Shown: positions 27,185 through 35,382 of the stretch, piece after piece
Numbering within the stretch: the first letter of the stretch is position 1
How the letters are laid out: the number at the start of each line of letters is the position of its first letter
From: Candidatus Moraniibacteriota bacterium
GTDB taxonomy: Bacteria > Patescibacteriota > Minisyncoccia > Moranbacterales > UBA1568
Direction: 5' to 3'
NCBI GenBank assembly: GCA_903893925.1
Contig: CAITOC010000022.1
Span: 1 to 45,376, forward strand
Length of the DNA stretch: 45,376 nt
The notes under the pieces: model-generated
Databases searched by the model: none
The model's input: only the letters and a program-made list of their open reading frames with translations
Told to the model about the DNA's origin: nothing
Program-made: the position numbers and the translations under genes

Positions 27185-28363
27185 TTAGTCTATTCGGAAC
27201 CGGAAGACGCGCGTGCGGCCGGAGAGATCGGGGAGGAAATCATTTTGCGAGGAGGGGAACCGGTCGAGGAATATTTTTTTCAGTGTCGGTTCCTGTTCGG
27301 GACTGATCTCAAAGAGGCCGGCGACTCGGATATCCTTCCATCGAGATTCCTTCCTTCGGGCGATGTCGTCGAGGAGCTCGATATAGAGCGCGAGGCCGTC
27401 TTCGTCCGCGACGAGCGCGGATTCGGGTTCGAAGAGGCGCACATCGTCGGACGCACTTTCGTAGAGCGTACGTGAGAGATACGGAAGGTTCGCGACGATG
27501 AGTATGTTATTTTTTTCCTCGAATACGCTTTCCGGAATCGGATCGAGCAAGCTGCCTTCAAAAAAATCGATGTCAAATCTTTCTTCAAGGGAAGGATTAC
27601 TCTGTACGGCAGTCGAAGTCGAGGTGAAAATCCCTCCCCTCGAAGACTCAGTACTCCCTTTTTCTAAGGGAGAAAAGTCTTCTTCATCACTCGTGCATAG
27701 TCCAGAATTTCTCCCTTTCGGAAAGGGAGTGCCCGGTATTCCGGGTGAGGGATTTGTGAAACATGAACCATCGGAGATTTGATCGAAATTACTAGGGATA
27801 GGTTTATCAGAAACAACGGTTTCATGGATGCTCTTTCGTTTCGCATTTCGTTTCGCGACATCGAGTGCCGCTGGGGAGATGTCGGTTGCGACAAGCGTGA
27901 GTGATGTTAGTTTCGAATTCATTTTTCTCTCCGCGCATGATACCTCATTGCTTGTCGCGAGAAGCTTCATTTTCCGAAGCGTATGCGCGAGCGAGACGAT
28001 GATCGCACCGCTTCCGGTCCCGAGGTCGGCGACGACCGTCCGTTTATCATGTTTCGAAAGGAGACCGAGCGCTTCCTCGACGAGGAGTTCCGTCTCGGGA
28101 CGGGGGACGAGCGTGTCGCGCGTGACGGAAAACGGAAGTCCGTAAAACTCCCGTTCCCCGAGTATATAGGCGATCGGTTCGTGGTTTGCCCGGCGTTCAA
28201 TCATCGAACGGAGCCTCATTCCTTCTTCCAAAGAGAGAACATGCTCCGGTTCACGGAAGACGAACTCTTTCGTCTGACCGACGGCGGACGCAGCGAGGAG
28301 CGTGAAGTCTTCGGGCGCGATCCGATTGGCGGAGTCTTTCGCGATCTCGCGAAGGGTCGTCAT
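27185..28363 (-). CDS. prmC: Peptide chain release factor N5-glutamine methyltransferase with an internal insertion
   Basis: [31 protein letters not shown] (variant NPPY), adjacent to prfA. Confidence 0.92.
   Translation of the reverse strand: MTTLREIAKDSANRIAPEDFTLLAASAVGQTKEFVFREPEHVLSLEEGMRLRSMIERRANHEPIAYILGEREFYGLPFSVTRDTLVPRPETELLVEEALGLLSKHDKRTVVADLGTGSGAIIVSLAHTLRKMKLLATSNEVSCAERKMNSKLTSLTLVATDISPAALDVAKRNAKRKSIHETVVSDKPIPSNFDQISDGSCFTNPSPGIPGTPFPKGRNSGLCTSDEEDFSPLEKGSTESSRGGIFTSTSTAVQSNPSLEERFDIDFFEGSLLDPIPESVFEEKNNILIVANLPYLSRTLYESASDDVRLFEPESALVADEDGLALYIELLDDIARRKESRWKDIRVAGLFEISPEQEPTLKKIFLDRFPSSQNDFLPDLSGRTRVFRFRID
27628..27755. repeat. Palindromic element inserted in frame in prmC
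   Basis: Ends AAATCCCTC / GAGGGATTT. Internal hairpins ACTCCCTTtttctAAGGGAG and CTCCCTTtcggAAAGGGAG. Confidence 0.75.
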
Positions 28364-29454
28364 ACGGATGCCTTCCCCGATTCCTCCTCGAGTTTTAGAC
28401 GGATATCTTCTTCCTCAAGCGCGGTGGCGATGTCCGCGATGCCGCCGGAAAGGATTCGTTCGACGCCGCTCCACGACATCTTGACCCGATGGTCGGTGAC
28501 GCGGTCCTGGGGAACATTGTAGGTACGGATCTTCTCACTTCGATCGCCGGTCCCGATCTGCGATCGGCGCGCGTCACCGAGTTCCTTGGCACGACGATCT
28601 TCCTCGAACTGAAGCAAACGTGATCGGAGCACTTTCATCGCTCGTTCGCGGTTCTTGATCTGCGATTTCTCGTCCTGGCACGAGACGACGAGACCGGACG
28701 GGACATGCGTGATGCGGACGGCACTGTAGGTCGTGTTCACCGACTGTCCGCCGGGACCCGACGAACAGAACGTATCGATGCGCAGGTCGCTCGGATTGAT
28801 CTCGACGTCGACTTCTTCGGCGGCGGCCAACACGGCGACCGTCGCGGTCGAGGTATGGATACGCCCGGCTTTCTCGGTCTCGGGGACGCGTTGGACGCGG
28901 TGGACACCGGATTCGTACTTGAGCTTCTGATAGGGCGCGACGGCGGCCCGACCGCGGTTCACCTCGAAGACTATTTCCTTGAATCCGCCGACCTCGGTCT
29001 GGTTCGAGTGGACGACGACGAGTGACCAGCCGAGCGATTCGGCATACCGCGAGTACATGCGGAAGAGACTTCCGGCGAACAGACTCGATTCGTCACCGCC
29101 GGCTCCGGCACGGATTTCGACGATGACATCCTTGTCATCGTTCGGGTCGCGGGGAAGGAGGAGTTTCTTGAGTTCTTTCTCAAGCGCATCCCGCCTGACG
29201 GAAAGCGCGATGTTTTCTTCCATGGCGAGCGTCTTGAATTCCGCATCATCGGATTCCTTTATGATCCCGGCATTGTCACGCATCGAATGTTCGATTGATC
29301 TGAACTCCCTCGCCGTATTCATGATGCTCGCGAGTTCGGATTTCCTCTTTCCGAGTTCGGCAAGACGCGACGGCTTTTTGGCCGTTTCCGGATCGGAAAG
29401 CTCCGCATCGACGTGTGCTTCCTGTTCTTCGATATTTCGTATGAGTTCGTCCAT
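28360..29454 (-). CDS. prfA: Peptide chain release factor 1
   Basis: [68 protein letters not shown] (GGQ). Confidence 0.96.
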   Translation of the reverse strand: MDELIRNIEEQEAHVDAELSDPETAKKPSRLAELGKRKSELASIMNTAREFRSIEHSMRDNAGIIKESDDAEFKTLAMEENIALSVRRDALEKELKKLLLPRDPNDDKDVIVEIRAGAGGDESSLFAGSLFRMYSRYAESLGWSLVVVHSNQTEVGGFKEIVFEVNRGRAAVAPYQKLKYESGVHRVQRVPETEKAGRIHTSTATVAVLAAAEEVDVEINPSDLRIDTFCSSGPGGQSVNTTYSAVRITHVPSGLVVSCQDEKSQIKNRERAMKVLRSRLLQFEEDRRAKELGDARRSQIGTGDRSEKIRTYNVPQDRVTDHRVKMSWSGVERILSGGIADIATALEEEDIRLKLEEESGKASV

Positions 29455-29558
29455 AATTGTATGGTATGGTGTCGCCCGATATCTGAATGATATACGAACG
29501 GGGAAAGAAAGGGAAACGAAAAGACGCGCCCCAAAAGACGCGTCTTCCGATTTGGTCG

Positions 29559-29846
29559 CTAGGCGGCCTGTTTCGCCGACTCTTCGGCTGTCGTTTTCTT
29601 CACGCGAGGCTTCTTGCCGGTTCCGGTGGCGCTTTGTTTCTCCTTGGCGCGCTCAGCGAGCTGCCTGAACCGTTCGACACGTCCGGTGGTGTCGATATAC
29701 TTCTTCTTGCCGGTATAGAACGGATGGCATTTCGCGCAGATTTCTATCTCAATCGTTTGTACGGTCGAGCCGGTCGCATATTTCTCACCGCAGGCGCACG
29801 TGATGACGGCGTCTTCATGATAGGTCGGATGGATTCCCTGTTTCAT
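29559..29846 (-). CDS. rpmE: Ribosomal protein L31 (bL31)
   Basis: [60 protein letters not shown]. Confidence 0.95.
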   Translation of the reverse strand: MKQGIHPTYHEDAVITCACGEKYATGSTVQTIEIEICAKCHPFYTGKKKYIDTTGRVERFRQLAERAKEKQSATGTGKKPRVKKTTAEESAKQAA

Positions 29847-29931
29847 ACGTCTCTGCGCCGAAGCGCCCTCAAAAAGTTACGAAAAACGGCATTCATTGGA
29901 ACGAGGGACATCGTATCACGCATCCTGAAAA

Positions 29932-29960
29932 TTGACAAGGCTCCAGGCTTCGGGTATCCT
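29932..29960 (+). promoter_or_regulatory. rpsB-tsf operon promoter
   Basis: TTGACA - 17 nt - TATCCT. Confidence 0.75.
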
Positions 29961-30039
29961 TCGAAGTACCGTTTCGTCGATTCCGGCGGGACGGGAATCA
30001 TTCATGTTTTCCATAAAAAGTGGCTTTTCCTGCCCCGCT

Positions 30040-30155
30040 CCCTCTCGGGGTGAAGCCGACGGAAAACAGACGATGCGCCCCGGATACTTCCAAATACGGA
30101 AGGAGCCGGTCGGGCTTCCAAGGCGGCCGATAGGGGGTTACCGGCCTTGGAATTA
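30040..30155 (+). promoter_or_regulatory. Putative structured 5' leader of rpsB
   Basis: About 200-nt untranslated leader with several stems, e.g. TTCCAAGGC...GCCTTGGAA (30116-30152) and CTTCCaaatacGGAAG. Confidence 0.45.
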
Positions 30156-30175
30156 AGCAATAAGGAACAAGAAGT

Positions 30176-30967
30176 ATGACGAAGAGTCAGACAGAATCAG
30201 TCAAGGCTGATCCGACGGTGCCGGCCGTACAAACCGGAAAGAGTGGCCCGTTCGATTCGTTCGATTTTTCGGCGCTCGATACGGGACTTGAAGCGATGCT
30301 CGCCGCCGGTGTCCATTTCGGACACCTGAAGTCGCGGTTGCATCCTTCGATGCGCGAGTTCGTGTTTCTCACGCGTCAGAACGTGAACATCATCGACCTC
30401 AGCAAGACGAAACACTATCTCGATCGTGCCGGGAAGTTTCTCGCAGAGACCGCGAAGGCCGGTAAGCCGATCCTGTTCGTCGGTATGAAGAAGCACACGC
30501 ACCCGTTCATCCTCTCGCTGGCTACAAGGCTCGGGGAGCCGTATGTCATCGAGCGGTGGCTCGGCGGTACGCTCACCAACTATTCCGTCATCCGGACCCG
30601 GACCAAGTATTTCCGTGAGACCGAGGAGAAACTCGATCGGGGAGAATTCCAGATGTATACCAAATTCGAACGTCAGCGCAAGCTCGAGGAAGTCGAGCGT
30701 CTGCGCAAGCGCATGGGCGGTATCAAGGAGATGCGCGAACTGCCCGGAGCGGTCGTCGTGGCCGATGGAAAGGAGGGCAAACTCGCGATCCGCGAGGCAC
30801 ATGCTCTCGGTATCCCGGTCGTGGCTCTCATCGATACCAATGCGAACGCGACGGAAGTCGAATATCCGATCCCGGGAAACGACGATGCATTGTCTTCGCT
30901 CCGGCTCCTACTCGGTACGCTCGGCAAAGCTATCGCCGAGGCCAAGGGCCTCCCGGCAAAGCGGTAG
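30176..30967 (+). CDS. rpsB: Ribosomal protein S2 (uS2)
   Basis: MLAAGVHFGHLKSRLHPSMREFVFLTRQNVNIIDLSKT, GIPVVALIDTNANATEVEYPIPGNDDA. Confidence 0.96.
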   Translation: MTKSQTESVKADPTVPAVQTGKSGPFDSFDFSALDTGLEAMLAAGVHFGHLKSRLHPSMREFVFLTRQNVNIIDLSKTKHYLDRAGKFLAETAKAGKPILFVGMKKHTHPFILSLATRLGEPYVIERWLGGTLTNYSVIRTRTKYFRETEEKLDRGEFQMYTKFERQRKLEEVERLRKRMGGIKEMRELPGAVVVADGKEGKLAIREAHALGIPVVALIDTNANATEVEYPIPGNDDALSSLRLLLGTLGKAIAEAKGLPAKR

Positions 30968-31013
30968 AACAACCTTCGGGAAGAAATAAAACCGATAACA
31001 TCCACGTACGATT

Positions 31014-31598
31014 ATGATAAGCATGGAACTGATCAAGGCGCTTCGTGAGCGGACTGGGGCCGGCATCGTCGAGGTGAAAAAGGCACTCGAAGAATCGGGT
31101 GGCGACGAGGAAGGAGCGATCAGAATCCTCCGCGAGCGCGGGGCGGCCAAGGCCGTGAAGAAAACCGACCGTGAGGCCAAGGAAGGCGTGATAGCGACGT
31201 ATCTCCATTCGAACGGACGCGTGTCTGCCATGGTGAAGCTCTACTGTGAGACTGACTTCGTGGCACGCAATGAGGATTTCCAGGCACTCGGACGCGATAT
31301 CGCGATGCATGTCGCCGCGATGAACCCGTCGGTATTGAAGCCGGAAGACGTTCCTGAGACACTGGTTGCGTCGGAGCGGTCGATCTGGACGGAAGAACTG
31401 AAACAAGCCGGCAAATCAGACGAAATGATCGCCAAGATTCTCGAGGGAAAAGAGAAGAAGCTCCGCGAGGAGAATGCGCTTCTGACGCAATCGTTTGTGA
31501 AGGATCCGGAGCGTACTATCAAGGACTTGCTTTCCGAGAACGTCCAAAAGGTTGGCGAGAATATCCAGATCGGTGGATTTGTCCGCTACGAGATCTGA
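31014..31598 (+). CDS. tsf: Elongation factor Ts
   Basis: LIKALRERTGAGIVEVKKALEESGGDEEGAIRILRERG, LYCETDFVARNEDFQALGRDIAMHVAAMNP. Confidence 0.96.
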   Translation: MISMELIKALRERTGAGIVEVKKALEESGGDEEGAIRILRERGAAKAVKKTDREAKEGVIATYLHSNGRVSAMVKLYCETDFVARNEDFQALGRDIAMHVAAMNPSVLKPEDVPETLVASERSIWTEELKQAGKSDEMIAKILEGKEKKLREENALLTQSFVKDPERTIKDLLSENVQKVGENIQIGGFVRYEI

Positions 31599-31649
31599 CT
31601 CCTGAGTTTAAAGAGATAGAGAAACCCGAACATTTGAACCGTCACGTCC

Positions 31650-32429
31650 ATGTGGTATCTCATCATTCCTCCATTCATCATCGTCCTGTCCCTGGGAGCG
31701 CTCCTCTGGTTTCTTTCCCGGAGGATGAGTGATTCCGATATCGCCGAGAAGCTGTCTTCCCTGAAAGAATCGACGCAGGCGGAGTCACAGTCCCGCGCAC
31801 TTTCCCGAAAGGCGTTCTTTCTCAAGCTCTTAGAGACGCTCGCCTCGAAATTCAAGATCGCGACCCTTCGCATCCATAATTTCTTCCAGCATTCCCTCGA
31901 GCGGCTCCGTCGACAGCGGACCGAGATCGATACTATGCGCAAGAATATCGATGGAGAGGCTGAACGTCACTCCGAAGAGGAATCCGGTCCGAGAAAATCG
32001 TCCGAAGAATCCCGACCAGTGACATTTTTCGAAAATCATTCCTTTTCGAAACCGATCATACAGGAACGTCCCGGTTTCAATGCGCCTGTGCCAACACGGG
32101 GAACGGCAGAATATGTTCCGGGCGGACCGATGCTTCGAGACGAGGTGGTTCATCCGGAGCCCGTTTCAAATCGTCGATCTGAGGGTCCGTATGCTGGCTC
32201 CCCAGTGACACAGTCCGGTCCCCGCGAAGAAGCGCTCATCGCGAGGATTGTCGAGAATCCGAGAGATGCGGCGGCATACGAGGAACTCGGGGACTGCTAT
32301 TTCTCGGCGATGAATCTGCAGGATGCGAAGGAATGCTATCGACAGGCTATCAAACTGCATCCGACCAATCGGGCCGTGAAGATAAAGATTCGGAGGTTGG
32401 AGAAGGTGTTTGAGGAACGGACGCGATAG
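31650..32429 (+). CDS. Membrane-anchored TPR-repeat protein
   Basis: N-terminal TM; RIVENPRDAAAYEELGDCYFSAMNLQDAKECYRQAIKLHPTNRAVKIKI. Confidence 0.8.
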   Translation: MWYLIIPPFIIVLSLGALLWFLSRRMSDSDIAEKLSSLKESTQAESQSRALSRKAFFLKLLETLASKFKIATLRIHNFFQHSLERLRRQRTEIDTMRKNIDGEAERHSEEESGPRKSSEESRPVTFFENHSFSKPIIQERPGFNAPVPTRGTAEYVPGGPMLRDEVVHPEPVSNRRSEGPYAGSPVTQSGPREEALIARIVENPRDAAAYEELGDCYFSAMNLQDAKECYRQAIKLHPTNRAVKIKIRRLEKVFEERTR

Positions 32430-32474
32430 GATATACTGGACCGTATGTCACAAAGATTCGTTTCCGATTTTCAC

Positions 32475-32548
32475 GCCTGAGTAGCTCAGCTGGTTAGAGC
32501 AACGGTTTTGTAAACCGTAGGTCGTCGGTTCGAATCCGACCTCAGGCT
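32475..32548 (+). tRNA. tRNA-Thr (TGT)
   Basis: Cloverleaf GCCTGAG...ggttttgtaaacc...ggttcgaatcc...CTCAGGC; CCA not encoded. Confidence 0.93.
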
Positions 32549-32699
32549 CAGGCTCAGGATCGGGTTTACGAAAAGAGCTGAAAAAGTTACCAATAGAGCG
32601 GATTCCGGTTTCCAAAGGATGTCTACCACTGATCCGCCTCAGGCGTTCAGTATGGGTATCGTTTGGAGCATGGAATTTGAAAATTTGGATTTACAATAT

Positions 32700-32782
32700 G
32701 GGTAGGTGGTGGAGTGGTCTATCACAACAGACTGTAAATCTGTCGCCTTCGGGCTTCGGGGGTTCGAATCCCTCCCTACCCA
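32700..32782 (+). tRNA. tRNA-Tyr (GTA), class II with long variable arm
   Basis: GGGTAGG...agactgtaaatct...ggttcgaatcc...CCTACCC. Confidence 0.93.
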
Positions 32783-32918
32783 CAAACGAGTTTTTGCGCC
32801 CATGCTTCATGGGGGTAAAAAATCGTTTTAGATTTGGCGGGATGAGAAGGGCACATAGAGAAAGCGAACGATTTCGCTTTCGGTGCGGAGTGCCCCGGCT
32901 CCGAGTCGGAGTGAGGAG

Positions 32919-32937
32919 GAATCCCTCCCTACCCACA
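32919..32937 (+). repeat. 19-nt exact duplication of the tRNA-Tyr 3' end
   Basis: GAATCCCTCCCTACCCACA identical to 32766-32784. Preceded by palindrome CTCCGAgTCGGAG. Confidence 0.92.
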
Positions 32938-33080
32938 GTCTTTTTCAAATCGCGAAAAAGGAAATCACAAATCACAAGACACAAATACCAAACAAATTCG
33001 AAGACTCAAAGCAAAAAAAGAATCGGAGTCTTCGGAGCAGACGATTTGGAACAAGGTTATTGTGATTTCGGTCGAAGAAT

Positions 33081-33153
33081 GCCGTTGTAGCTCAGTTGGT
33101 AGAGCACGTCCTTGGTAAGGACGAGGTCACCAGTTCAATCCTGGTCAACGGCT
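33081..33153 (+). tRNA. tRNA-Thr (GGT)
   Basis: GCCGTTG...gtccttggtaaggac...cagttcaatcctg...CAACGGC. Confidence 0.94.
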
Positions 33154-33160
33154 CAAGGAA

Positions 33161-33250
33161 GAGTCGATCCTTAGTAAGTCACGCACACACCAGTTTCACC
33201 CAAAGGGTGACCAGCCTCTGGCTGGCAATCCTGGTCAACGGCTCAAGGAA
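33161..33250 (+). pseudogene. Degenerate tRNA-Thr 3' copy interrupted by two 15-nt palindromes
   Basis: caccagtt + TCACCCaaaGGGTGA + CCAGCCtctGGCTGG + CAATCCTGGTCAACGGCTCAAGGAA. The last 25 nt are identical to 33136-33160. Confidence 0.8.
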
Positions 33251-33282
33251 AACATATCTTTCGCTCGATAAGGATCGTCGGG

Positions 33283-33311
33283 TTGACGGATTCGGTATTT
33301 TTCCGTACACT
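33283..33311 (+). promoter_or_regulatory. rpmG promoter
   Basis: TTGACG - 17 nt - TACACT. Confidence 0.7.
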
Positions 33312-33336
33312 GAAGCAGTTATATTTTTGAACGACT

Positions 33337-33498
33337 ATGGGAAAGATCAAGGACAACATGGCGAAGATGAAGTGCTCGGAATGCAAGCGCATCACGGTTT
33401 ACACGAAGCGGAACAAGAAGAAGGTGAAAGAGAAGCTCTCTCTCAGCAAATATTGTCCGTTCTGCCGGAAGCACACGCCGCACAATGAAAGTAAGTAG
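33337..33498 (+). CDS. rpmG: Ribosomal protein L33 (bL33), Cys-containing form
   Basis: MGKIKDNMAKMKCSECKRITVYTKRNKKKVKEKLSLSKYCPFCRKHTPHNESK. Absent from the supplied ORF track; read directly. Confidence 0.93.
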   Translation: MGKIKDNMAKMKCSECKRITVYTKRNKKKVKEKLSLSKYCPFCRKHTPHNESK

Positions 33499-33504
33499 GC
33501 GGTT

Positions 33505-33596
33505 CAGGGAACAGTATGCAGATAACAGATAACAGGGTTCGGGATCTCGTATCAATCGGTTCCCCTTGTTGACTGTTATCTGTTTCCTGTTGACTG
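33505..33596. repeat. Paired heptanucleotide arrays forming an imperfect hairpin
   Basis: Left CAGGGAA CAGTATG CAGATAA CAGATAA CAGGG; right TTGACTG TTATCTG TTTCCTG TTGACTG. Confidence 0.85.
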
Positions 33597-33608
33597 TTTA
33601 ATAGTTTC

Positions 33609-33679
33609 GGGGGTGTCGTATAGTGGCAGTACACCGCTCTCCAACCCAGCCCTTCGCGAAGGACTGGGCGATTCCTACC
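33609..33679 (+). pseudogene. Pseudo-tRNA-Trp: 5' half plus palindrome plus T-loop remnant
   Basis: 33/36 match of 33609-33644 to 33942-33977, then CCCAGCCCTTCGCGAAGGACTGGG, then cgattcctacc. Confidence 0.85.
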
Positions 33680-33685
33680 TTTGGT

Positions 33686-33934
33686 ATGTATTACATATAT
33701 ATTTTGAAGAGTGAGCAGGACGACGGATATTATATCGGGAGTTCAGGGGATCTGAAAAGAAGAAAGGCGGAGCATGACCGCGGTTTGGTCAATGCCACAT
33801 GTTACAGAAGACCGCTCACGTTGATTTATTATGAGGCGTATAGTACAAAGGATAGAGCACAAGAGCGGGAAAGGAAGCTGAAGGATTTCGGCTCCGCGTA
33901 TAAGGGGCTATTGAAACGGCTGGGCGAGTGTTGA
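33686..33934 (+). CDS. Small GIY-YIG nuclease-domain protein (82 aa)
   Basis: MYYIYILKSEQDDGYYIGSSGDLKRRKAEHDRG...YYEAYSTKDRAQERERKLK. Confidence 0.93.
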   Translation: MYYIYILKSEQDDGYYIGSSGDLKRRKAEHDRGLVNATCYRRPLTLIYYEAYSTKDRAQERERKLKDFGSAYKGLLKRLGEC

Positions 33935-33941
33935 AGGATGA

Positions 33942-34012
33942 GGGGGTGTCGTATAGTGGTAGTACAACGGTCTCCAAAACCGTTTGTGTAGGTTCGATTC
34001 CTACCGCCCCTG
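33942..34012 (+). tRNA. tRNA-Trp (CCA)
   Basis: GGGGGTG...acggtctccaaaaccgt...gtaggttcgattcctac...CGCCCCT. Confidence 0.9.
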
Positions 34013-34040
34013 CTGGAAAACAAAATTGACGGCGTAGTAT

Positions 34041-34112
34041 GGCCCTATCGTCTAGCGGTTAGGACACCACCCTCTCACGGTGGGGACAGGAGTTCGATTC
34101 TCCTTAGGGTCA
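34041..34112 (+). tRNA. tRNA-Glu (CTC)
   Basis: GGCCCTA...ccaccctctcacggtgg...ggagttcgattctcc...TAGGGTC. Confidence 0.93.
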
Positions 34113-34122
34113 CAGAGGAAAG

Positions 34123-34156
34123 CGGTCCCGGCATCATGTCGGGGCCGTTTTTTTTT
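34123..34156 (+). terminator. Rho-independent terminator of the tRNA/rpmG cluster
   Basis: CGGTCCCGgcatcatgtCGGGGCCG TTTTTTTTT. Confidence 0.85.
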
Positions 34157-34231
34157 GACTGGTTCGTCGGTATGTGATGATATGGAATCATAATCGTGCC
34201 TTTACATCGTTGAACCCGCTCTTTTTAGAGC

Positions 34232-34486
34232 TTGATCATGGAGGATATTATCACGGGAAAAACAAAGGAGTTCAAGCCGGTATATGATGCGGAAGCGTTT
34301 CGGAAAAAACTGAAGAAACGAGGAAAATTAATTACTTTGGATAGGCCGGAAGATGCCGCTGTCGTGATACTGATGAACAAATCATTGAAAAAATCCCACG
34401 ACGACTTTGAGGAAAAGATGGCTCGTTCAGGTAACGTACGTCATGTTCGTTCACATTGGTCCGGAAAAACCTATGGGAGAAGATGA
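34232..34486 (+). CDS. Small hypothetical basic protein
   Basis: MEDIITGKTKEFKPVYDAEAFRKKLKKRGKLITLDRPEDAAVVILMNKSLKKSHDDFEEKM, followed by a terminator. Confidence 0.5.
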   Translation: MIMEDIITGKTKEFKPVYDAEAFRKKLKKRGKLITLDRPEDAAVVILMNKSLKKSHDDFEEKMARSGNVRHVRSHWSGKTYGRR

Positions 34487-34543
34487 TTCGAAAGAACGTA
34501 TGATTGACGTGGCAATCGGTTTTTTGAGTGCGGGATATTCCCG

Positions 34544-34582
34544 AAGCGGTGACATGCCGAAATGTATGCACCGCTTTTTTTA
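34544..34582 (+). terminator. Rho-independent terminator
   Basis: AAGCGGTG...CACCGCTT TTTTTT. Confidence 0.7.
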
Positions 34583-34670
34583 TTTGCTAAGAGTGCCCAT
34601 TCATGCCGTTTGTTTTTCCTTCCCGAAAATGATACCCTGAGAGGGTTATCAACCACGCATATCAGGGCGT

Positions 34671-35381
34671 ATGGCAACCCTCATTTTCGACATCGAGACG
34701 GTCGGGGAGGACTTCGAAACGCTCGACGAGACGACTCAGTCGTCTTTGACGAGATGGATCCGGCGCGAGGCGTCGGATGAGGGGGAATACGAGGCGTCGC
34801 TCAAGGACCTCAAGGAAGAGCTCGGGTTTTCGCCTTTGACCGGGCAGATCGTCGCAATCGGTGTTCTCGATGCGGAGCGCGACAAGGGTGCGGTCTATTT
34901 CCAATCACCCGGAAGCGAAGGTGATGCGTTTGAGGAAGGCGATTTCAAATTCGAGGCGATGTCGGAGCGTGATCTCCTGGTGAAGTTTTGGGATATCGCA
35001 CAGAAGTACGACACCTTTGTCTCCTTCAATGGCCGGGCGTTCGATGCGCCGTTTCTTATGATTCGTTCGGCGATCCACAAGATACGTCCGGGCAAGAACC
35101 TGGTTGCGAACCGGTACGTGAACTATCAGCCGGGCAATGCCAAACATATCGACCTTTTGGAACAGCTCTCGTTCTACGGCGCACTGCGACGCAAGGGGAG
35201 CTTACATTTGTGGACGCGCGCATTCGGCATCGAAAGTCCGAAAGCCGGCGGGATCTCGGGCGACGATGTGGGCGCATTGTTCCGGGATGGGAAATACGAG
35301 GACATCGCACGGTATAATTCCGGCGACCTTCGCGCGACACTCGCGCTCTATCGGAACTATACCGATTATCTGGCATTGTGA
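34671..35381 (+). CDS. RNase H-fold 3'-5' exonuclease (DnaQ/PolB-like)
   Basis: MATLIFDIETVGEDFETLD (DxE), VSFNGRAFDAPFLMIRSAI, IARYNSGDLRATLALY. Confidence 0.85.
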   Translation: MATLIFDIETVGEDFETLDETTQSSLTRWIRREASDEGEYEASLKDLKEELGFSPLTGQIVAIGVLDAERDKGAVYFQSPGSEGDAFEEGDFKFEAMSERDLLVKFWDIAQKYDTFVSFNGRAFDAPFLMIRSAIHKIRPGKNLVANRYVNYQPGNAKHIDLLEQLSFYGALRRKGSLHLWTRAFGIESPKAGGISGDDVGALFRDGKYEDIARYNSGDLRATLALYRNYTDYLAL

Positions 35382-35382
35382 T

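Noticed and set aside
27185-28363. prmC as a frameshifted pseudogene
   Set aside because: The reading frame is continuous across the insertion and both flanking conserved regions are intact.
33096-33488. 130-aa ORF covering rpmG
   Set aside because: Wrong frame; the L33 frame (33337-33498) is unmistakable and the ORF begins inside a tRNA.
33623-33685. N-terminal extension of the GIY-YIG ORF
   Set aside because: The extension reads through pseudo-tRNA-Trp; the domain starts naturally at ATG 33686.
34232-34640. Toxin-antitoxin pair at 34232-34640
   Set aside because: Only one plausible small CDS; the second ORF (34407-34640) crosses a terminator and lacks toxin features.
35137-35382. N-terminal extension of the polyprenyl synthase ORF
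   Set aside because: Overlaps the exonuclease gene out of frame; start at 35383 gives a normal N-terminus.
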